Positions 44,731 through 56,456 of a stretch of DNA of 64,000 nt are shown here, piece by piece. A model generated the notes under the pieces. That model had not been told where the DNA came from. It did not search any database and worked only from the letters and a program-made list of their open reading frames with translations. Source of the stretch: Streptomyces sp. Root431 (GTDB lineage Bacteria > Actinomycetota > Actinomycetes > Streptomycetales > Streptomycetaceae); NCBI RefSeq assembly GCF_001426585.1, contig NZ_LMEI01000001.1, positions 301,166 to 365,165 of the forward strand, written 5' to 3'. The position numbers and the translations under genes are program-made. Every line of letters begins with the position of its first letter. The stretch's first letter is position 1.

Positions 44731-46461
44731 ATGTCCGCACCCACGCTGCACACCGCTCATCCGACCGACGCGGTCGAGCGCGCCCGGGACGCGGCCGACC
44801 GGGAGTCCTGGGCCGAGGCGTACGCGCTGCTCCACGCCCACGACCTGCACCCCTCCCGCGGTCTGACCGCCGACGACCTGTCCGTGCTCGCCGACGCCGC
44901 CTGGTGGTCGGGGCGCACCGACGAGTCCGTCACCGCCCGCCTCCGCTCGCACGCCGCCTTCCTCGCGGCCGGTGACCACCGGGGCGCCGGGCTCGCCGCC
45001 TGGTGGCTGCACTACGAGTACGCGAGCCTCGGGCGGCCCGCCGCAGCGGCCGGCTGGCTCCACCGCGCCCGGCACCACCTGGAGGACCTGCCGCCCTGCC
45101 CCGAGCAGTGCTTCCTCGCCTGGACGGACGCCGAGGAGGCCGAGCAGCACGGCGACGGGGCCGCCGCCCTCGCCGCGGCCCGCCGCATGACCCGCCTCGC
45201 CGTCCGCTCCGCCAGCCCCGACCTGGTCGCCCTCGGCCGCCAGGCCGAGTCCGCCGTCCTCCTCGCGAACGGCCGCAGGGCCGAGGCCCTCGCCCTCCTC
45301 GACGACGCGATGTGCGCGGTCACCGCGGGCGAGCTGAGCAGCATGTTCACGGGCTGGCTGTACTGCCTGGCCCTCACCCAGTGCATGGAGGCGGCGGACT
45401 TCGGGCGGGCCGTGGAGTGGACGAACGCGGCGATGGAGTGGTGCGCGCCCCCGTGGACCGGCCGCCCGGCGGAGCCGGGGCGGGAGGCCGAGACCCTCGC
45501 CACCACCTCCCTCGCCGACGAGAACCCCTTCCGGGGCGTCTGCCGGGCCCACCGCGTCGAGGTCCTCGACCTCCTCGGCGCCTGGGCCCTCGCCGAGGAG
45601 GAGGCGCGGCAGGCGTGCCGGGAGGTGCCGGTGGACTGTCTGGAGTCGGCCGCCGCCGCGTTCTACGCCGCCGGGGACGTCCAGCGGCGGCAGGGCCGCC
45701 TCGACGAGGCCGCCGTGTCGTACGCGCACGCCCATGAGCTGGGCCGGATCCCGCAGCCGGGACTGGCGCTGCTGCGCCTCGCGCAGGGCAGGGCGGACGC
45801 GGCCGTCGCGGGCGTCGACCTCGCCCTGGCCTGCCAGAGCGACCCGCGCCACGACCTCCTGGGCCGGGCCCGGCTGCTCGCCGCCCGTACGGAGGTGGCC
45901 CTCGCCGTCCGGGACGTGCCGGGCGCCTCCCGGGCCGCGGTGGAGCTGGACGCGCTGGCCGGGGACGTACCGCTGCTCCGGGCGACGGCCGACACGGCCC
46001 TGGGCTCCGTCGCCCTCGCCGAGGCCCGCCCCGGCCCCGCGCTGCGGCTGCTGCGGCAGGCGCTCGCCGGGTGGCTGGCGCTCCGCGTCCCGTACGAGGC
46101 CGCGCAGGTGCGGATGCTGCTCGCGGCGGCGGACCGGACGGCGGGCGACGAGGAGGCGGCCCGGCTGGAGCTGGCGGCCGCGCGGGCGGTGTTCGAGCGG
46201 CTCGGGGCCGTACCGGACGCCCGGCGCGCGGCGGCGCTGCTTTCCGGCGGGAAGCGGCGGCGGCTGCCGGGCGGGCTGACCGCCCGCGAGGCGGAGGTCC
46301 TGCGGCTGGTCGCCGGGGGCGGGACGAACAAGGACATCGCCCACGCCCTCGTGATCAGCGAGCACACGGTCTCCCGGCACCTGAACAACATCTTCGCCAA
46401 GCTCGGTGTCGGCTCCCGCTCGGCCGCGACGGCCTACGCGTACGCCCACGACCTGCTCTGA
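44731..46461 (+). CDS. Large LuxR-type regulator with helical-repeat sensor
   Basis: 576 aa. Residues 10-490 are TPR-like helical repeats (SWAEAYALLHAHDL; AAWWLHYEYASLGRPAAAAG; ACREVPVDCLESAAAAFYAA; AAVSYAHAHELGR). Residues 510-573 are a LuxR HTH (LTAREAEVLRLVAGGGTNKD; VISEHTVSRHLNNIFAKLGV). It lacks the AAA ATPase of LAL regulators. Targets are unknown; the divergent arrangement is absent and the flavin oxidase follows 313 bp later, a possible target. Start ATG 44731 directly after the perfect inverted repeat. Confidence 0.92.
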   Translation: MSAPTLHTAHPTDAVERARDAADRESWAEAYALLHAHDLHPSRGLTADDLSVLADAAWWSGRTDESVTARLRSHAAFLAAGDHRGAGLAAWWLHYEYASLGRPAAAAGWLHRARHHLEDLPPCPEQCFLAWTDAEEAEQHGDGAAALAAARRMTRLAVRSASPDLVALGRQAESAVLLANGRRAEALALLDDAMCAVTAGELSSMFTGWLYCLALTQCMEAADFGRAVEWTNAAMEWCAPPWTGRPAEPGREAETLATTSLADENPFRGVCRAHRVEVLDLLGAWALAEEEARQACREVPVDCLESAAAAFYAAGDVQRRQGRLDEAAVSYAHAHELGRIPQPGLALLRLAQGRADAAVAGVDLALACQSDPRHDLLGRARLLAARTEVALAVRDVPGASRAAVELDALAGDVPLLRATADTALGSVALAEARPGPALRLLRQALAGWLALRVPYEAAQVRMLLAAADRTAGDEEAARLELAAARAVFERLGAVPDARRAAALLSGGKRRRLPGGLTAREAEVLRLVAGGGTNKDIAHALVISEHTVSRHLNNIFAKLGVGSRSAATAYAYAHDLL

Positions 46462-46774
46462 CGCCCGCCCCACCCCGGCCCCGGCCCGGCGGGCCACGAC
46501 CCGGCTCCGCCCGCCCCACCCCGACCCCGACCCGGCCCCGGCCCGACCCCGGCCCGACCCGGCCCGGCCCGGCCGGAAGGGACACGACCCGGCCCCGCCC
46601 GCCCCGTCCCGCCCCCGGTCGGGCCGCCCGACCGGCCTCCGACTCCACCCCGCCGCGCGAGCCCCCGACCCCGGCCGCCGTCGCGGCATGGTCCGAACCG
46701 CCCATGCCCGTCCTCGCCCCGGATGGGCCGTTCGGGCGATGCCCCGCCCCTCTCCCCCGGGCTACACCGGAAGC
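46462..46774. repeat. Low-complexity C-rich spacer
   Basis: About 310 bp of CCCCGGCCC/CCCGACCC-type sequence (densest 46464-46640). Long open readings through it are composition artefacts. The right end contains the promoter of the flavin oxidase gene. Confidence 0.7.
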
Positions 46775-48145
46775 ATGACCACCACGACCAACCCCCTGGA
46801 CACGCTCCGCGGTGCCGTGCGCGGCACCGTCGTGACCCGCGGCGACCCGTCGTACGACGCGTCCCGCCGGGTCTACAACGCCCTGCACGACCGCCGGCCG
46901 GCCGTCGTCGTCCACGCCGTGGACGCCGGTGACGTCATGGCGGCGGTGCTGTACGCCCGGGAGCACGCCCTCCCGCTCGCCGTGCGCGGCGGTTCCCACT
47001 CGGTCGCCGGGTTCGGCACCGTGGACGACGGCCTCGTCGTCGACCTGTCCCGGATGCGGGGCGTCCGGGTCGACCCGGAGGCCCGTACGGCCCGGGCCGA
47101 GGGCGGCGCCACCTGGGGCGACTTCAACCACGCCACCCACGCCTTCGGGCTCGCCACCACCGGCGGGGTGATCTCCACGACCGGCATCGGCGGTCTGACG
47201 CTCGGCGGCGGCATGGGCCACCTGTCCCGCCGGTGCGGGCTGAGCTGCGACAACCTGATCGCGGCGGACGTCGTGACCGCCGAGGGCACGCTCGTCTCCT
47301 GCGACGCCGAGCGGCATCCGGACCTGTTCTGGGCGCTGCGCGGCGGCGGCGGAAACTTCGGGGTCGCCGTCTCGCTCGCGTACCGGCTGCACCCGGTGTC
47401 GGACGTCTTCGGCGGCCTGACCTGCTATCCGCTCGACGGGGAGGTGGCGCGCGCCTGGCAGGAGATGATCACGGTGGCGCCCTGGGAACTGAACGCGATC
47501 CTGGTCCTCGCGCTCGGCCCGGAGGAACCGTTCCTCCCCGAACGCTGGCACGGGCGCCCGATCTGCGCCGTGTTCACCTGCTTCAGCGGCCCGGCGGCGG
47601 ACGACGAGAAGGTCCTCGCCCGCCTGGACGGACTCGGCCCGGTCATCGGCCGTTTCATGGAGCGCATGCCGTACCCGGTGACCAACACCCTCTTCGACGA
47701 ACAGCTGCCGCCCGGGCTCTACCACTACTGGAAGGGCAACTTCAGCCGCGAACTGACGGACGGCGCGATCGCGGCCCACATGGAGTACGGCGCCACGATG
47801 CCGTCCCTCGAATCGGACACGGCGATCTTCCCGATCGACGGCGCCTGCCACCGCATGGGCCCGGAGGACACCGCGTTCGCCTACCGCGACGCCGTCTTCT
47901 CGCACTCCTTCGGCGGCTCCTGGACCGACCCGGCGGACTCGGAGGCCAACATCGCCTGGACCCGCGCCTACGACAAGGCGCTGCGGCCGCACACCGAGGA
48001 GGGCGGGTACGTGAACTTCATGGACACCGACGACCAGGACCGGGTGCGGGTCAACTACCGGCAGAACTTCGACCGGCTGCGGACGGTCAAGCGGCGGTAC
48101 GACCCCGAGAACGTGTTCCGGCTCAACCAGAACATCGCGCCCTGA
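46775..48145 (+). CDS. FAD-linked oxidase with BBE domain
   Basis: 456-aa flavoprotein of the berberine bridge/6-hydroxynicotine oxidase class. FAD_binding_4 domain (AVRGGSHSVAGFGTVDDGLV, with the covalent-attachment His in GGSHS; GGLTLGGGMGHLSRRCGLSC) and C-terminal BBE signature (NYRQNFDRLRTVKRRYDPEN). ATG 46775 is chosen because upstream reading is low-complexity. Probably oxidises an alcohol or amine with O2; the substrate is unknown. Membership of a natural-product pathway is possible but no biosynthetic neighbours are seen. Confidence 0.93.
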   Translation: MTTTTNPLDTLRGAVRGTVVTRGDPSYDASRRVYNALHDRRPAVVVHAVDAGDVMAAVLYAREHALPLAVRGGSHSVAGFGTVDDGLVVDLSRMRGVRVDPEARTARAEGGATWGDFNHATHAFGLATTGGVISTTGIGGLTLGGGMGHLSRRCGLSCDNLIAADVVTAEGTLVSCDAERHPDLFWALRGGGGNFGVAVSLAYRLHPVSDVFGGLTCYPLDGEVARAWQEMITVAPWELNAILVLALGPEEPFLPERWHGRPICAVFTCFSGPAADDEKVLARLDGLGPVIGRFMERMPYPVTNTLFDEQLPPGLYHYWKGNFSRELTDGAIAAHMEYGATMPSLESDTAIFPIDGACHRMGPEDTAFAYRDAVFSHSFGGSWTDPADSEANIAWTRAYDKALRPHTEEGGYVNFMDTDDQDRVRVNYRQNFDRLRTVKRRYDPENVFRLNQNIAP

Positions 48146-48162
48146 GGTCCTGACGAGAGCCG

Positions 48163-48822
48163 CTACGACACCGTCCGCGCCGAGGTGAGGAGGCGGACGG
48201 TGTCGTCGGGAGCCAGCGCGAGCGCGTTCCCGACGGTCCCGAGAACCTCCATCTCGGTCGGGCTGTAGACGCCGTCGGCGAGGGCGATCCTGGCGGCCTG
48301 GAGCAGGATCGACTCCCGCCCGGCGGGCGCCAGGTGCGGGGTGAGCGGCTCCAGGGCCTCGTGGAGCTCGATCGCGAGGAGGCTGCCCTCGGGGTTCACC
48401 TCGGGCATGAAGCGGCCGGTGTCGGCCTCCAGGGCCTCGACCAGGTCGACGAGCTGGACGGCCGTGCACTCGGCGAAGCCGGCGGACCGGACCGCGCTCA
48501 CCGCCCGGTCGAGGACCGCGCGGGAGTCGGTGCCGCCGGCGGCGAGGACGGCCAGGGCGACGGTGTGCACGCCGTCCCGCAGCATCGCCGAGAAGCGGCT
48601 CGTCGTCGGACGGTCGAGGACCTCCGTACCGAAGTGCGTGTGACAGGCCGCGCACTCGACGACGGGGCCCGTACAGCCCCGGGGCAGGACCGGGACGCCC
48701 AGGACGGCGAACCTGCGGCGGCCGGTGCGGCGCCGGTAGTTCCGGTCGCCGCCGCACTCCTCGCAGAAGAACTCGCCGTCTCCGACCGTGTTCCAGGAGG
48801 TGCGGATTCCGCAGACGCCCAC
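48163..48822 (-). CDS. TerB-domain protein with N-terminal zinc ribbon
   Basis: About 219 aa. Zinc ribbon: FFCEECGGDRNYRRRTGRRR with CAACHTHFG later; then a TerB-like helical domain (LRDGVHTVALAVLAAGGTDS; ESILLQAARIALADGVYSPT). TerB domains occur in phage defence and stress systems, but this zinc-ribbon form is a common actinobacterial type of unknown role. The GTG at 48822 is a guess; longer in-frame starts extend to 48912. Convergent with the flavin oxidase. Confidence 0.82.
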   Translation of the reverse strand: MGVCGIRTSWNTVGDGEFFCEECGGDRNYRRRTGRRRFAVLGVPVLPRGCTGPVVECAACHTHFGTEVLDRPTTSRFSAMLRDGVHTVALAVLAAGGTDSRAVLDRAVSAVRSAGFAECTAVQLVDLVEALEADTGRFMPEVNPEGSLLAIELHEALEPLTPHLAPAGRESILLQAARIALADGVYSPTEMEVLGTVGNALALAPDDTVRLLTSARTVS

Positions 48823-48986
48823 TTTCCCACCACGTGAATTCCGGGCAGACCGCACACGCACCTCCTCAACGGCCCGGCTGCACTGCCGGCGTTGGCGTGA
48901 TGTTAGCCACATCCTTGATGTGGCGTCAGCACCCCGTCAGCAGATCGCCGTGGAGATGGCCGAGACACGACACCGTCCGCGCGGCC

Positions 48987-50384
48987 TCAGGAGGCGCGGC
49001 GGCGGCGCTTTGCGAAGGCCAGGAAGCCTCCGCCGACGAGGACGGCGGCCGCAGCGGCACCGATCGTGCCGGGTCCGATGGCCGAACCGGTCGTGGCGAG
49101 ATCACCCTCCGGGGTGGCGGACGGCGCCGGGGTCGAGGCCGGGGCGGTGGTGGCCTCGCCGGGGGTCTCCGGGGCGGCCGGGGTCTCCGAGGCCTCGGGG
49201 GTGCCGGCCGGGGTCGACGGGGACGCGGAGGAGCCGGGCGTCTCGGAGGCGCCCGGGGTCTCCGGGGTCGTGGGCGTCGCGCCGCCCTCGCTGGGGGTGG
49301 GCTCGGGGGTCGCGGGCGGGGTGGGGACGGCCGTCTCGGTCGGCGTCGGCGGCTCCGGGGTGACGACCGGGCCCGGCGTCGTCTCCTTCGGGAGGCAGCC
49401 GGAGAAGTTCATCTGGTGGGTCTCGGCGCCGGGGACCGTCGTCAGGGACTCGGCGATGACGGAGCCGTTGACGTGGCCGGGGCCGACGTTCTCGCCGCCC
49501 ATCTCGACCTTGGCGTTCGGCGCGAGGATCGTGCCCGGCCAAGAGGTGTAGTTCTTCTTCACGCTCTCGGCCTGCGGGAAGTTCCACAGCAGCTTGGAGC
49601 GGATCCGGCGGAACTCGTCGCTCGCCAGGATGTAGTCGTCGATGACCGGGGCCGTGCCGTCCGCGCCCTGGTAGTAGACGCCGTAGGTGGCGGACTTGTT
49701 CATGTCGTACGAGTCGCCGAGGACGTTCACGAGGGTGGAGGAGCCGGCCGGGACCTTGAGGGTGATCGCCCGGGCCTTCTCCAGGTCGGCGGCGTCCACC
49801 GCGAAGACGTTGAGCTTCGCGTCCGTACCGGTGAGGAAGAGGCCCTGGGCGCCCTGGTCGCCGGCGACCGTGCCGTTGGGCGTGGTGGCCGCCCAGCCGG
49901 TGGAGAGCGCGCGCAGGCCCGCGAACTCCTCGGCGAAGTCGATCGGGGAGGTCGGGGAGCCGCCCTCCGCGACCCTGTCGCCGTCGACGCCGAAGCCCTG
50001 ACCCGGGGTGGAGCGGTCGACGACCTTGCCGGCTATGCCCGTGCCGTTGTCCAGGACGACCTGGTTCGCGTACAGCGTGCCGCCGACGACGAGGCTGTGT
50101 CCGCCGGGCAGCTTCGCGAGGTCGGCGCCGGTGAGCTTGTGGCCGATCGAGAAGCCCGAGGGCTGCTTCGGGTCGCCGAAGGTGGCGTCGCCGCCGACCG
50201 CGACCGCGCCCTCGGAGTCGGAGTGGCGGACGGAGTCCTTCTCGACGAACTCGGCGTAGAGGCCGGCGGTGCCGAGGGGATGCGCCGCGCACGACGTGGC
50301 GGGGGTGGCGGAGGCGGCGGGGGCCCAGACGAGGGCGGTGCCGGTCACCGCGAGGACAGCGGCCACTGCAGCAGTCGTGCGCAT
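48987..50384 (-). CDS. Choice-of-anchor A family surface protein with LATTG sorting signal
   Basis: 465 aa. Signal peptide 1-26, then a choice-of-anchor A domain (GLYAEFVEKDSVRHSDSEGA; NFPQAESVKKNYTSWPGTIL; NGSVIAESLT), a Pro/Thr/Glu-rich stalk (about 325-425) and a C-terminal LATTG, hydrophobic helix and KRRRR tail. LAxTG is the class E sortase signal, so it should be covalently wall-bound. The sortase at 6006 is a possible but unproven enzyme. A dyad of the five-site set lies 81 bp upstream. Confidence 0.92.
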   Translation of the reverse strand: MRTTAAVAAVLAVTGTALVWAPAASATPATSCAAHPLGTAGLYAEFVEKDSVRHSDSEGAVAVGGDATFGDPKQPSGFSIGHKLTGADLAKLPGGHSLVVGGTLYANQVVLDNGTGIAGKVVDRSTPGQGFGVDGDRVAEGGSPTSPIDFAEEFAGLRALSTGWAATTPNGTVAGDQGAQGLFLTGTDAKLNVFAVDAADLEKARAITLKVPAGSSTLVNVLGDSYDMNKSATYGVYYQGADGTAPVIDDYILASDEFRRIRSKLLWNFPQAESVKKNYTSWPGTILAPNAKVEMGGENVGPGHVNGSVIAESLTTVPGAETHQMNFSGCLPKETTPGPVVTPEPPTPTETAVPTPPATPEPTPSEGGATPTTPETPGASETPGSSASPSTPAGTPEASETPAAPETPGEATTAPASTPAPSATPEGDLATTGSAIGPGTIGAAAAAVLVGGGFLAFAKRRRRAS

Positions 50385-50464
50385 ACGAAACTCCAGGTCA
50401 GGGAGGTGCGAAGGGGGCGCGTGGGGGGTGTGTCCGAAGGGACGAGCCGACCTTCCGCCATTCC

Positions 50465-50479
50465 CCGATGTGCCGTCAA
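50465..50479 (-). promoter_or_regulatory. CCGATG-N3-CGTCAA dyad
   Basis: Imperfect inverted repeat 81 bp upstream of the LATTG-anchored protein start, in the same class as 5185, 17786, 58912 and 59591 (on the gene strand TTGACG-N3-CATCGG). Confidence 0.45.
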
Positions 50480-50563
50480 CTCACCTGATATGACGCCGAT
50501 TCCGACATGGCGGGATGATCTTCCTTAAGCGAACCTGAAACCGTGATGCAGCTCACAAACAGA

Positions 50564-50602
50564 GCTGCCCCGCACCCTCCGGGAGGAAGGGTGCGGGGCA
50601 GC
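50564..50602 (-). terminator. leuA terminator hairpin
   Basis: Perfect 15-bp arms (50564-50578, 50588-50602) with a 9-nt loop, 31 bp after the leuA stop on the minus strand. Confidence 0.88.
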
Positions 50603-50632
50603 GGCCGTGGAGCGCGTCAGCGGCTCAGCGGG

Positions 50633-52534
<1,902 letters not shown>

Positions 52535-52544
52535 ATGTGCCGCA

Positions 52545-52550
52545 GCCTAG
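52545..52550 (-). promoter_or_regulatory. -10 element of leuL-leuA
   Basis: TAGGCT on the minus strand, 10 bp before the leuL ATG. Confidence 0.6.
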
Positions 52551-52692
52551 CTCAGGGAGCCCGGAGGCGGACGTCCCGTTTCAGTATGCGGGACGCGTCG
52601 TACGTCAAGGCCGATCAGTGACGCATCACTCCATTTCGCCAATCCTCGTCCCATCCCGTGACAGTGGCATCACGCAGTGCCACATTGCAGGG

Positions 52693-53745
52693 ATGAATCC
52701 CCACACGCCGGTCTTCTGCTCGATCGTCCCGCCGCACCTCCTGGAGCACCTGGCGCGCTCCTCGAACCCGGCCGTCGCCGCCGCCGCCCGCCGCACCCTC
52801 ATCGCGGACGCCTCGGCCCGTACGAGCCGGGTGCTGCCGCTGCCCGGCAGCGCGCCCACGCTCGCCCCCGCCGACGTCGGCCGCCCGCACCGCACGGTGT
52901 ACGACTGCGAGCGCGGGACCGAGCTGCCGGGCGTGCGGGTCCGCGCCGAGGGCGAGGACGCGACCGGCGACTCCACCGTCAACCGCGCCTACGCGGGCCT
53001 CGGCGCCACCTTCGACCTCTTCCTGAAGGCCTTCGGCCGGGACTCGATCGACGGCGCCGGGCTCCCGCTGCTCGCCTCCGTCCACTACGACGAGAACTAC
53101 GGCAACGCCTTCTGGAACGGCGAGCAGATGGTCTTCGGCGACGGTGACGACGAGATCTTCCTCGACTTCACGCTGCCCGTGGACGTCATCGGCCACGAGC
53201 TCGCGCACGGCTTCACGCAGTACACGGCGAACCTGGAGTACTTCAGCCAGTCGGGCGCCCTCAACGAGTCCGTGTCGGACGTCTTCGGCTCCCTCGTGAA
53301 GCAGTACGCGCTCGGGCAGGGCGCCGATCAGGCCGACTGGCTCATCGGCGAGGGGCTCTTCCACCCGAACGTGCAGGGCACGGCCCTGCGCTCGATGAAG
53401 GCCCCGGGCACCGCGTACGACGACGACGTCCTCGGCAAGGACCCGCAGCCCGGCCACATGGACGACTACGTCCGCACGAGCCGGGACAACGGCGGGGTGC
53501 ACATCAACTCGGGCATCCCCAACCACGCCTTCTACCTGGTGGCGACCGAGCTCGGCGGGAAGGCCTGGGAGCGGCCCGGGCAGATCTGGTACGACGTGAT
53601 GACCGGCGGGACGCTGGCCCCCGAGACCCGCTTCTCCGAGTTCGCGGCGGCCACCGTGGCGGCGGCGAAGGCGCGGTACGGCGACGGGGAGGAGATCCAG
53701 GCCGTCCTGAAGGCCTGGGCGGCCGTGGGCGTGCCGACCGACTGA
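52693..53745 (+). CDS. M4 metallopeptidase, protealysin-like
   Basis: 350 aa, without a signal peptide. Short N-terminal propeptide with the protealysin-type motif IVPPHLLEHLA (11-21), then the catalytic domain: HELAHG zinc motif (near 174-179) and the third ligand in NESVSD about 20 residues later; NGGVHINSGIPNHAFYLVAT holds the catalytic His region. The absence of the long thermolysin prosequence and of secretion signals is characteristic of protealysins, which act in the cytosol or leave by non-Sec routes. The emfourin inhibitor gene follows 21 bp later. Confidence 0.94.
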   Translation: MNPHTPVFCSIVPPHLLEHLARSSNPAVAAAARRTLIADASARTSRVLPLPGSAPTLAPADVGRPHRTVYDCERGTELPGVRVRAEGEDATGDSTVNRAYAGLGATFDLFLKAFGRDSIDGAGLPLLASVHYDENYGNAFWNGEQMVFGDGDDEIFLDFTLPVDVIGHELAHGFTQYTANLEYFSQSGALNESVSDVFGSLVKQYALGQGADQADWLIGEGLFHPNVQGTALRSMKAPGTAYDDDVLGKDPQPGHMDDYVRTSRDNGGVHINSGIPNHAFYLVATELGGKAWERPGQIWYDVMTGGTLAPETRFSEFAAATVAAAKARYGDGEEIQAVLKAWAAVGVPTD

Positions 53746-53766
53746 CCCTGCTGGTACACAGGTTCC

Positions 53767-54018
53767 ATGCGGATTCGAGTGCGGCGCACGGGCGGTTTCG
53801 CGGGCATCGAGCGGTCGGCGGAGGTGGACACCGCCGACCCGGACCTGCGGTCCCTGGCGCGGGAGGTCCTCGCCGGAGGCAGCGACGAGCGCCGGGGCGT
53901 CCCGGACGGCTTCCTGTACGAGATCGCGATCGACGGCGTGACGATCCGCTGCTGCGACCCCGACCTCACGGCCGCCCAGAGGACCCTCATCACGAGGGTC
54001 CTCAAGGAAGGCGCGTAG
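53767..54018 (+). CDS. Emfourin-type protealysin inhibitor
   Basis: 83 aa. MRIRVRRTGGFAGIERSAEV, GVPDGFLYEIAIDGVTIRCC and DLTAAQRTLITRVLKEGA match the emfourin (M4in) family, established as specific slow-binding inhibitors of protealysin-like proteases. Next to its protease gene, on one transcript, it should protect the cell from premature activity. Confidence 0.88.
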   Translation: MRIRVRRTGGFAGIERSAEVDTADPDLRSLAREVLAGGSDERRGVPDGFLYEIAIDGVTIRCCDPDLTAAQRTLITRVLKEGA

Positions 54019-54020
54019 GT

Positions 54021-54060
54021 ACTCGTCGGTACCGACAGGCACTCGTCGGTACCGGCAGGT
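54021..54060. repeat. 20-bp direct repeat with TCGGTACCGA palindrome
   Basis: Two adjacent 20-bp units differing at two positions between convergent emfourin and TerD genes. Unit one contains the palindrome GTCGGTACCGAC; may act as terminator. Confidence 0.7.
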
Positions 54061-54061
54061 A

Positions 54062-55405
54062 CTAGCGGGAGGCGCGCCGCCAGAATCTGTTCTCCTTCGG
54101 CGGCCGAACCTTCAGGGTCCAGTCCCCGTCGGCGCTGACGAGCTGCACGAGCAGGGGTCCCTCGGGCAGGGGACGCGTCTCCCGGGGAAACCTGCTCGCC
54201 TCGTTGGCGAGCAGGTGATCCCGGCCGTCCGGCTCGTAGCCGTGCACGTTGAACCACTCGAAGCCGAGCCTCGTGCGAAGCCGGGAGGAGAGCAGGCCGG
54301 CCGGGCCCGTGTACAGCAGCACGTCGGAGCCCCGCCCCTCGGCGGTGCCGTCGAGGATCTCCACGGTGCTCACCGGGCGGACGGCGATCGTCCACGGCTC
54401 GCCGTAGGCACTCACGCGCAGGCGGAGCGGGGCCTTGCCGTCGTACCGCAGGACCCGACGGGCCCCCTGGTCCTTCATCACCGTGTTCGCGAGCAGAGCG
54501 TCGCTGTCGCCCTTCCCGTCGATGCTGTGCACGGCGAAGTAGCCGTCCCCCCTCCGGGTCGATTCGACGACGACGTAACCGGCCGGGATCGGCACGTCGA
54601 CCGTGATGTCGGCCTTGCCCTCGCCGCTGCGGACGAACTCCGGAAAGTCCTGCCCGAAGAGCTCCGCGTCCGACTGCGGACCGGTCTGCGGGGGTCGCTG
54701 TACGGGGACTCGCGGCGTTGCCCGTACGGAGGCGGCCCCGGCCGCGGCCTCGGCCTCCCGGACCTTGGAGAGGAGCTCTTCGGGGATGGCCTCCGGGGAG
54801 GCGCCGGAGGAGGCGGGCTCGTCGTCGTGCACGGGCTCGTCGTCGGGGGCGACCTCGGCCTCGGCCTCCGGGTCCCTGCCCACGATGCCGAAGTCCTCGG
54901 CGAGGCCGACGAGGCCGGAGTCCCACCCCTGGCCCACGGCGCGGAACTTCCACGCCCCCTCGCGCCGGTAGAACTCGCCGAGGACGAACGCCGTCTCGGT
55001 GCTCGCGTCGTCGACCTCGTACAGTGCCAGCTGCTCACCCGTGCCGGCGCTGATCGTCCGTATGTGGAGTCCGGGCACCCGGCCGAACGTCCCGTCCTCG
55101 CTGGAGGCGGTGATGGCGATGCGCTGGACACCGGGCTCGACGAGCGCGGTGTCGATCTCCAGCCAGTCGGCGACCCGCCGCTCCCCGTCCCGCACCTGCT
55201 CCAGCAGGCGCACCGCGCCGGACGCGTGTGCGGGCTGGTTGTAGAAGACGAGGTCGCCGTCGCCCCTGACCCGGCCCTCGGCGTCCAGGAGCAGCGCCGA
55301 GGCATCGACCTCCGGGACCCCGTCTCCGGCCGCCTGCCGGACGACCGCGACCCGCCAAACCTGCCCGGGGACCGGCAGATTTCCCCCCTTGATGATCTGC
55401 GTCAC
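54062..55405 (-). CDS. TerD family protein
   Basis: 447 aa. N-terminal TerD domain (residues 1-185: [77 protein letters not shown]) with acidic calcium-site residues partly retained. Residues 185-270 are acidic and Pro-rich linker. Residues about 280-447 form a second beta-rich module that I do not recognise. TerD proteins bind calcium and are linked to tellurite and envelope stress. GTG start 55405. 39 bp after era, same direction. Confidence 0.88.
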   Translation of the reverse strand: MTQIIKGGNLPVPGQVWRVAVVRQAAGDGVPEVDASALLLDAEGRVRGDGDLVFYNQPAHASGAVRLLEQVRDGERRVADWLEIDTALVEPGVQRIAITASSEDGTFGRVPGLHIRTISAGTGEQLALYEVDDASTETAFVLGEFYRREGAWKFRAVGQGWDSGLVGLAEDFGIVGRDPEAEAEVAPDDEPVHDDEPASSGASPEAIPEELLSKVREAEAAAGAASVRATPRVPVQRPPQTGPQSDAELFGQDFPEFVRSGEGKADITVDVPIPAGYVVVESTRRGDGYFAVHSIDGKGDSDALLANTVMKDQGARRVLRYDGKAPLRLRVSAYGEPWTIAVRPVSTVEILDGTAEGRGSDVLLYTGPAGLLSSRLRTRLGFEWFNVHGYEPDGRDHLLANEASRFPRETRPLPEGPLLVQLVSADGDWTLKVRPPKENRFWRRASR

Positions 55406-55443
55406 CGCGTCATGCTGGCACGTGCCCGGGGGATGTCGACGGA

Positions 55444-56394
55444 CTAGAAGCCGAGCTTCCTCAGCTGCTTCGGGTCGCGCTGCCAGTCCTTCGCGACCTT
55501 CACGTGCAGGTCGAGGAAGACCGGAGTGCCCAGGAGCGCCTCGATGTGCTTGCGGGACTTCATGCCGACCTCCTTGAGGCGGCTGCCCTTCGGGCCGATG
55601 ATGATGCCCTTCTGGCTGGGGCGCTCGATGTACACGTTGGCGTGGATGTCGAGCAGCGGCCGGTCCGCCGGGCGGTTCTCCCGCGGGATCATCTCCTCGA
55701 CGACCACCGCGATCGAGTGCGGCAGCTCGTCCCGTACGCCTTCGAGCGCGGCCTCGCGGATCAGCTCCGCGACCATGACCTGCTCCGGCTCGTCCGTGAG
55801 GTCGCCCTCCGGGTAGAGCGGCGGGGACTCCGGGAGCAACGGGACGAGCAGGTCCGCGACGAGCTGGACCTGCTTGTCGCCGACGGCCGAGACCGGGACG
55901 ATCTGCTGCCACTCGAAGCCCAGCTCCTTGCCGAGCTGGTCGACGGCGATGAGCTGCTCGGCGAGCGTCTTGGAGTCGACCAGGTCGGTCTTGGTGATGA
56001 TCGCGACCTTGGGGGTCTTCTTGATCGCGGCGAGTTCCTTGACGATGAACTTGTCGCCGGGGCCGAGCTTCTGGTCGGCGGGCAGGCAGAAGCCGATCAC
56101 GTCGACCTCGGCCCAGGTGGTGCGCACGACGTCGTTGAGCCGCTCGCCCAGGAGGGTGCGCGGCTTGTGGAGGCCGGGGGTGTCGACCAGGATCAGCTGC
56201 GCGTCCGGGCGGTGCACGATGCCGCGGACGGTGTGCCGGGTGGTCTGCGGCCGGTTCGAGGTGATGGCCACCTTCTGGCCGACCAGAGCGTTCGTGAGGG
56301 TGGACTTGCCCGCGTTGGGGCGGCCGACGAAGCAGGCGAAGCCGGCCCGGTGGACGGCTTCGGTTTCTTGGTTGCGAGCGCTCATGGGGGCCAT
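55444..56394 (-). CDS. era: GTPase Era
   Basis: 316 aa. G1 GRPNAGKST (24-32), G2 region TTRHT, G3 DTPGLHK, G4 TKTDL, G5 SAVG; C-terminal KH domain ([31 protein letters not shown]). Essential factor for 16S rRNA maturation and 30S assembly. ATG 56394 or ATG 56385 may be the start. The TerD gene follows. Confidence 0.97.
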   Translation of the reverse strand: MAPMSARNQETEAVHRAGFACFVGRPNAGKSTLTNALVGQKVAITSNRPQTTRHTVRGIVHRPDAQLILVDTPGLHKPRTLLGERLNDVVRTTWAEVDVIGFCLPADQKLGPGDKFIVKELAAIKKTPKVAIITKTDLVDSKTLAEQLIAVDQLGKELGFEWQQIVPVSAVGDKQVQLVADLLVPLLPESPPLYPEGDLTDEPEQVMVAELIREAALEGVRDELPHSIAVVVEEMIPRENRPADRPLLDIHANVYIERPSQKGIIIGPKGSRLKEVGMKSRKHIEALLGTPVFLDLHVKVAKDWQRDPKQLRKLGF

Positions 56395-56456
56395 TGTCCC
56401 CGATGAGCGCCCGCCTCACGTACCCAGGACGTCCCCGGGCCTCGCTCCGCGGCCCC

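Noticed and set aside
46406..46774. Open reading extending the flavin oxidase upstream
   Set aside because: Pro/Arg low-complexity translation of C-rich DNA; the oxidase family start fits ATG 46775.
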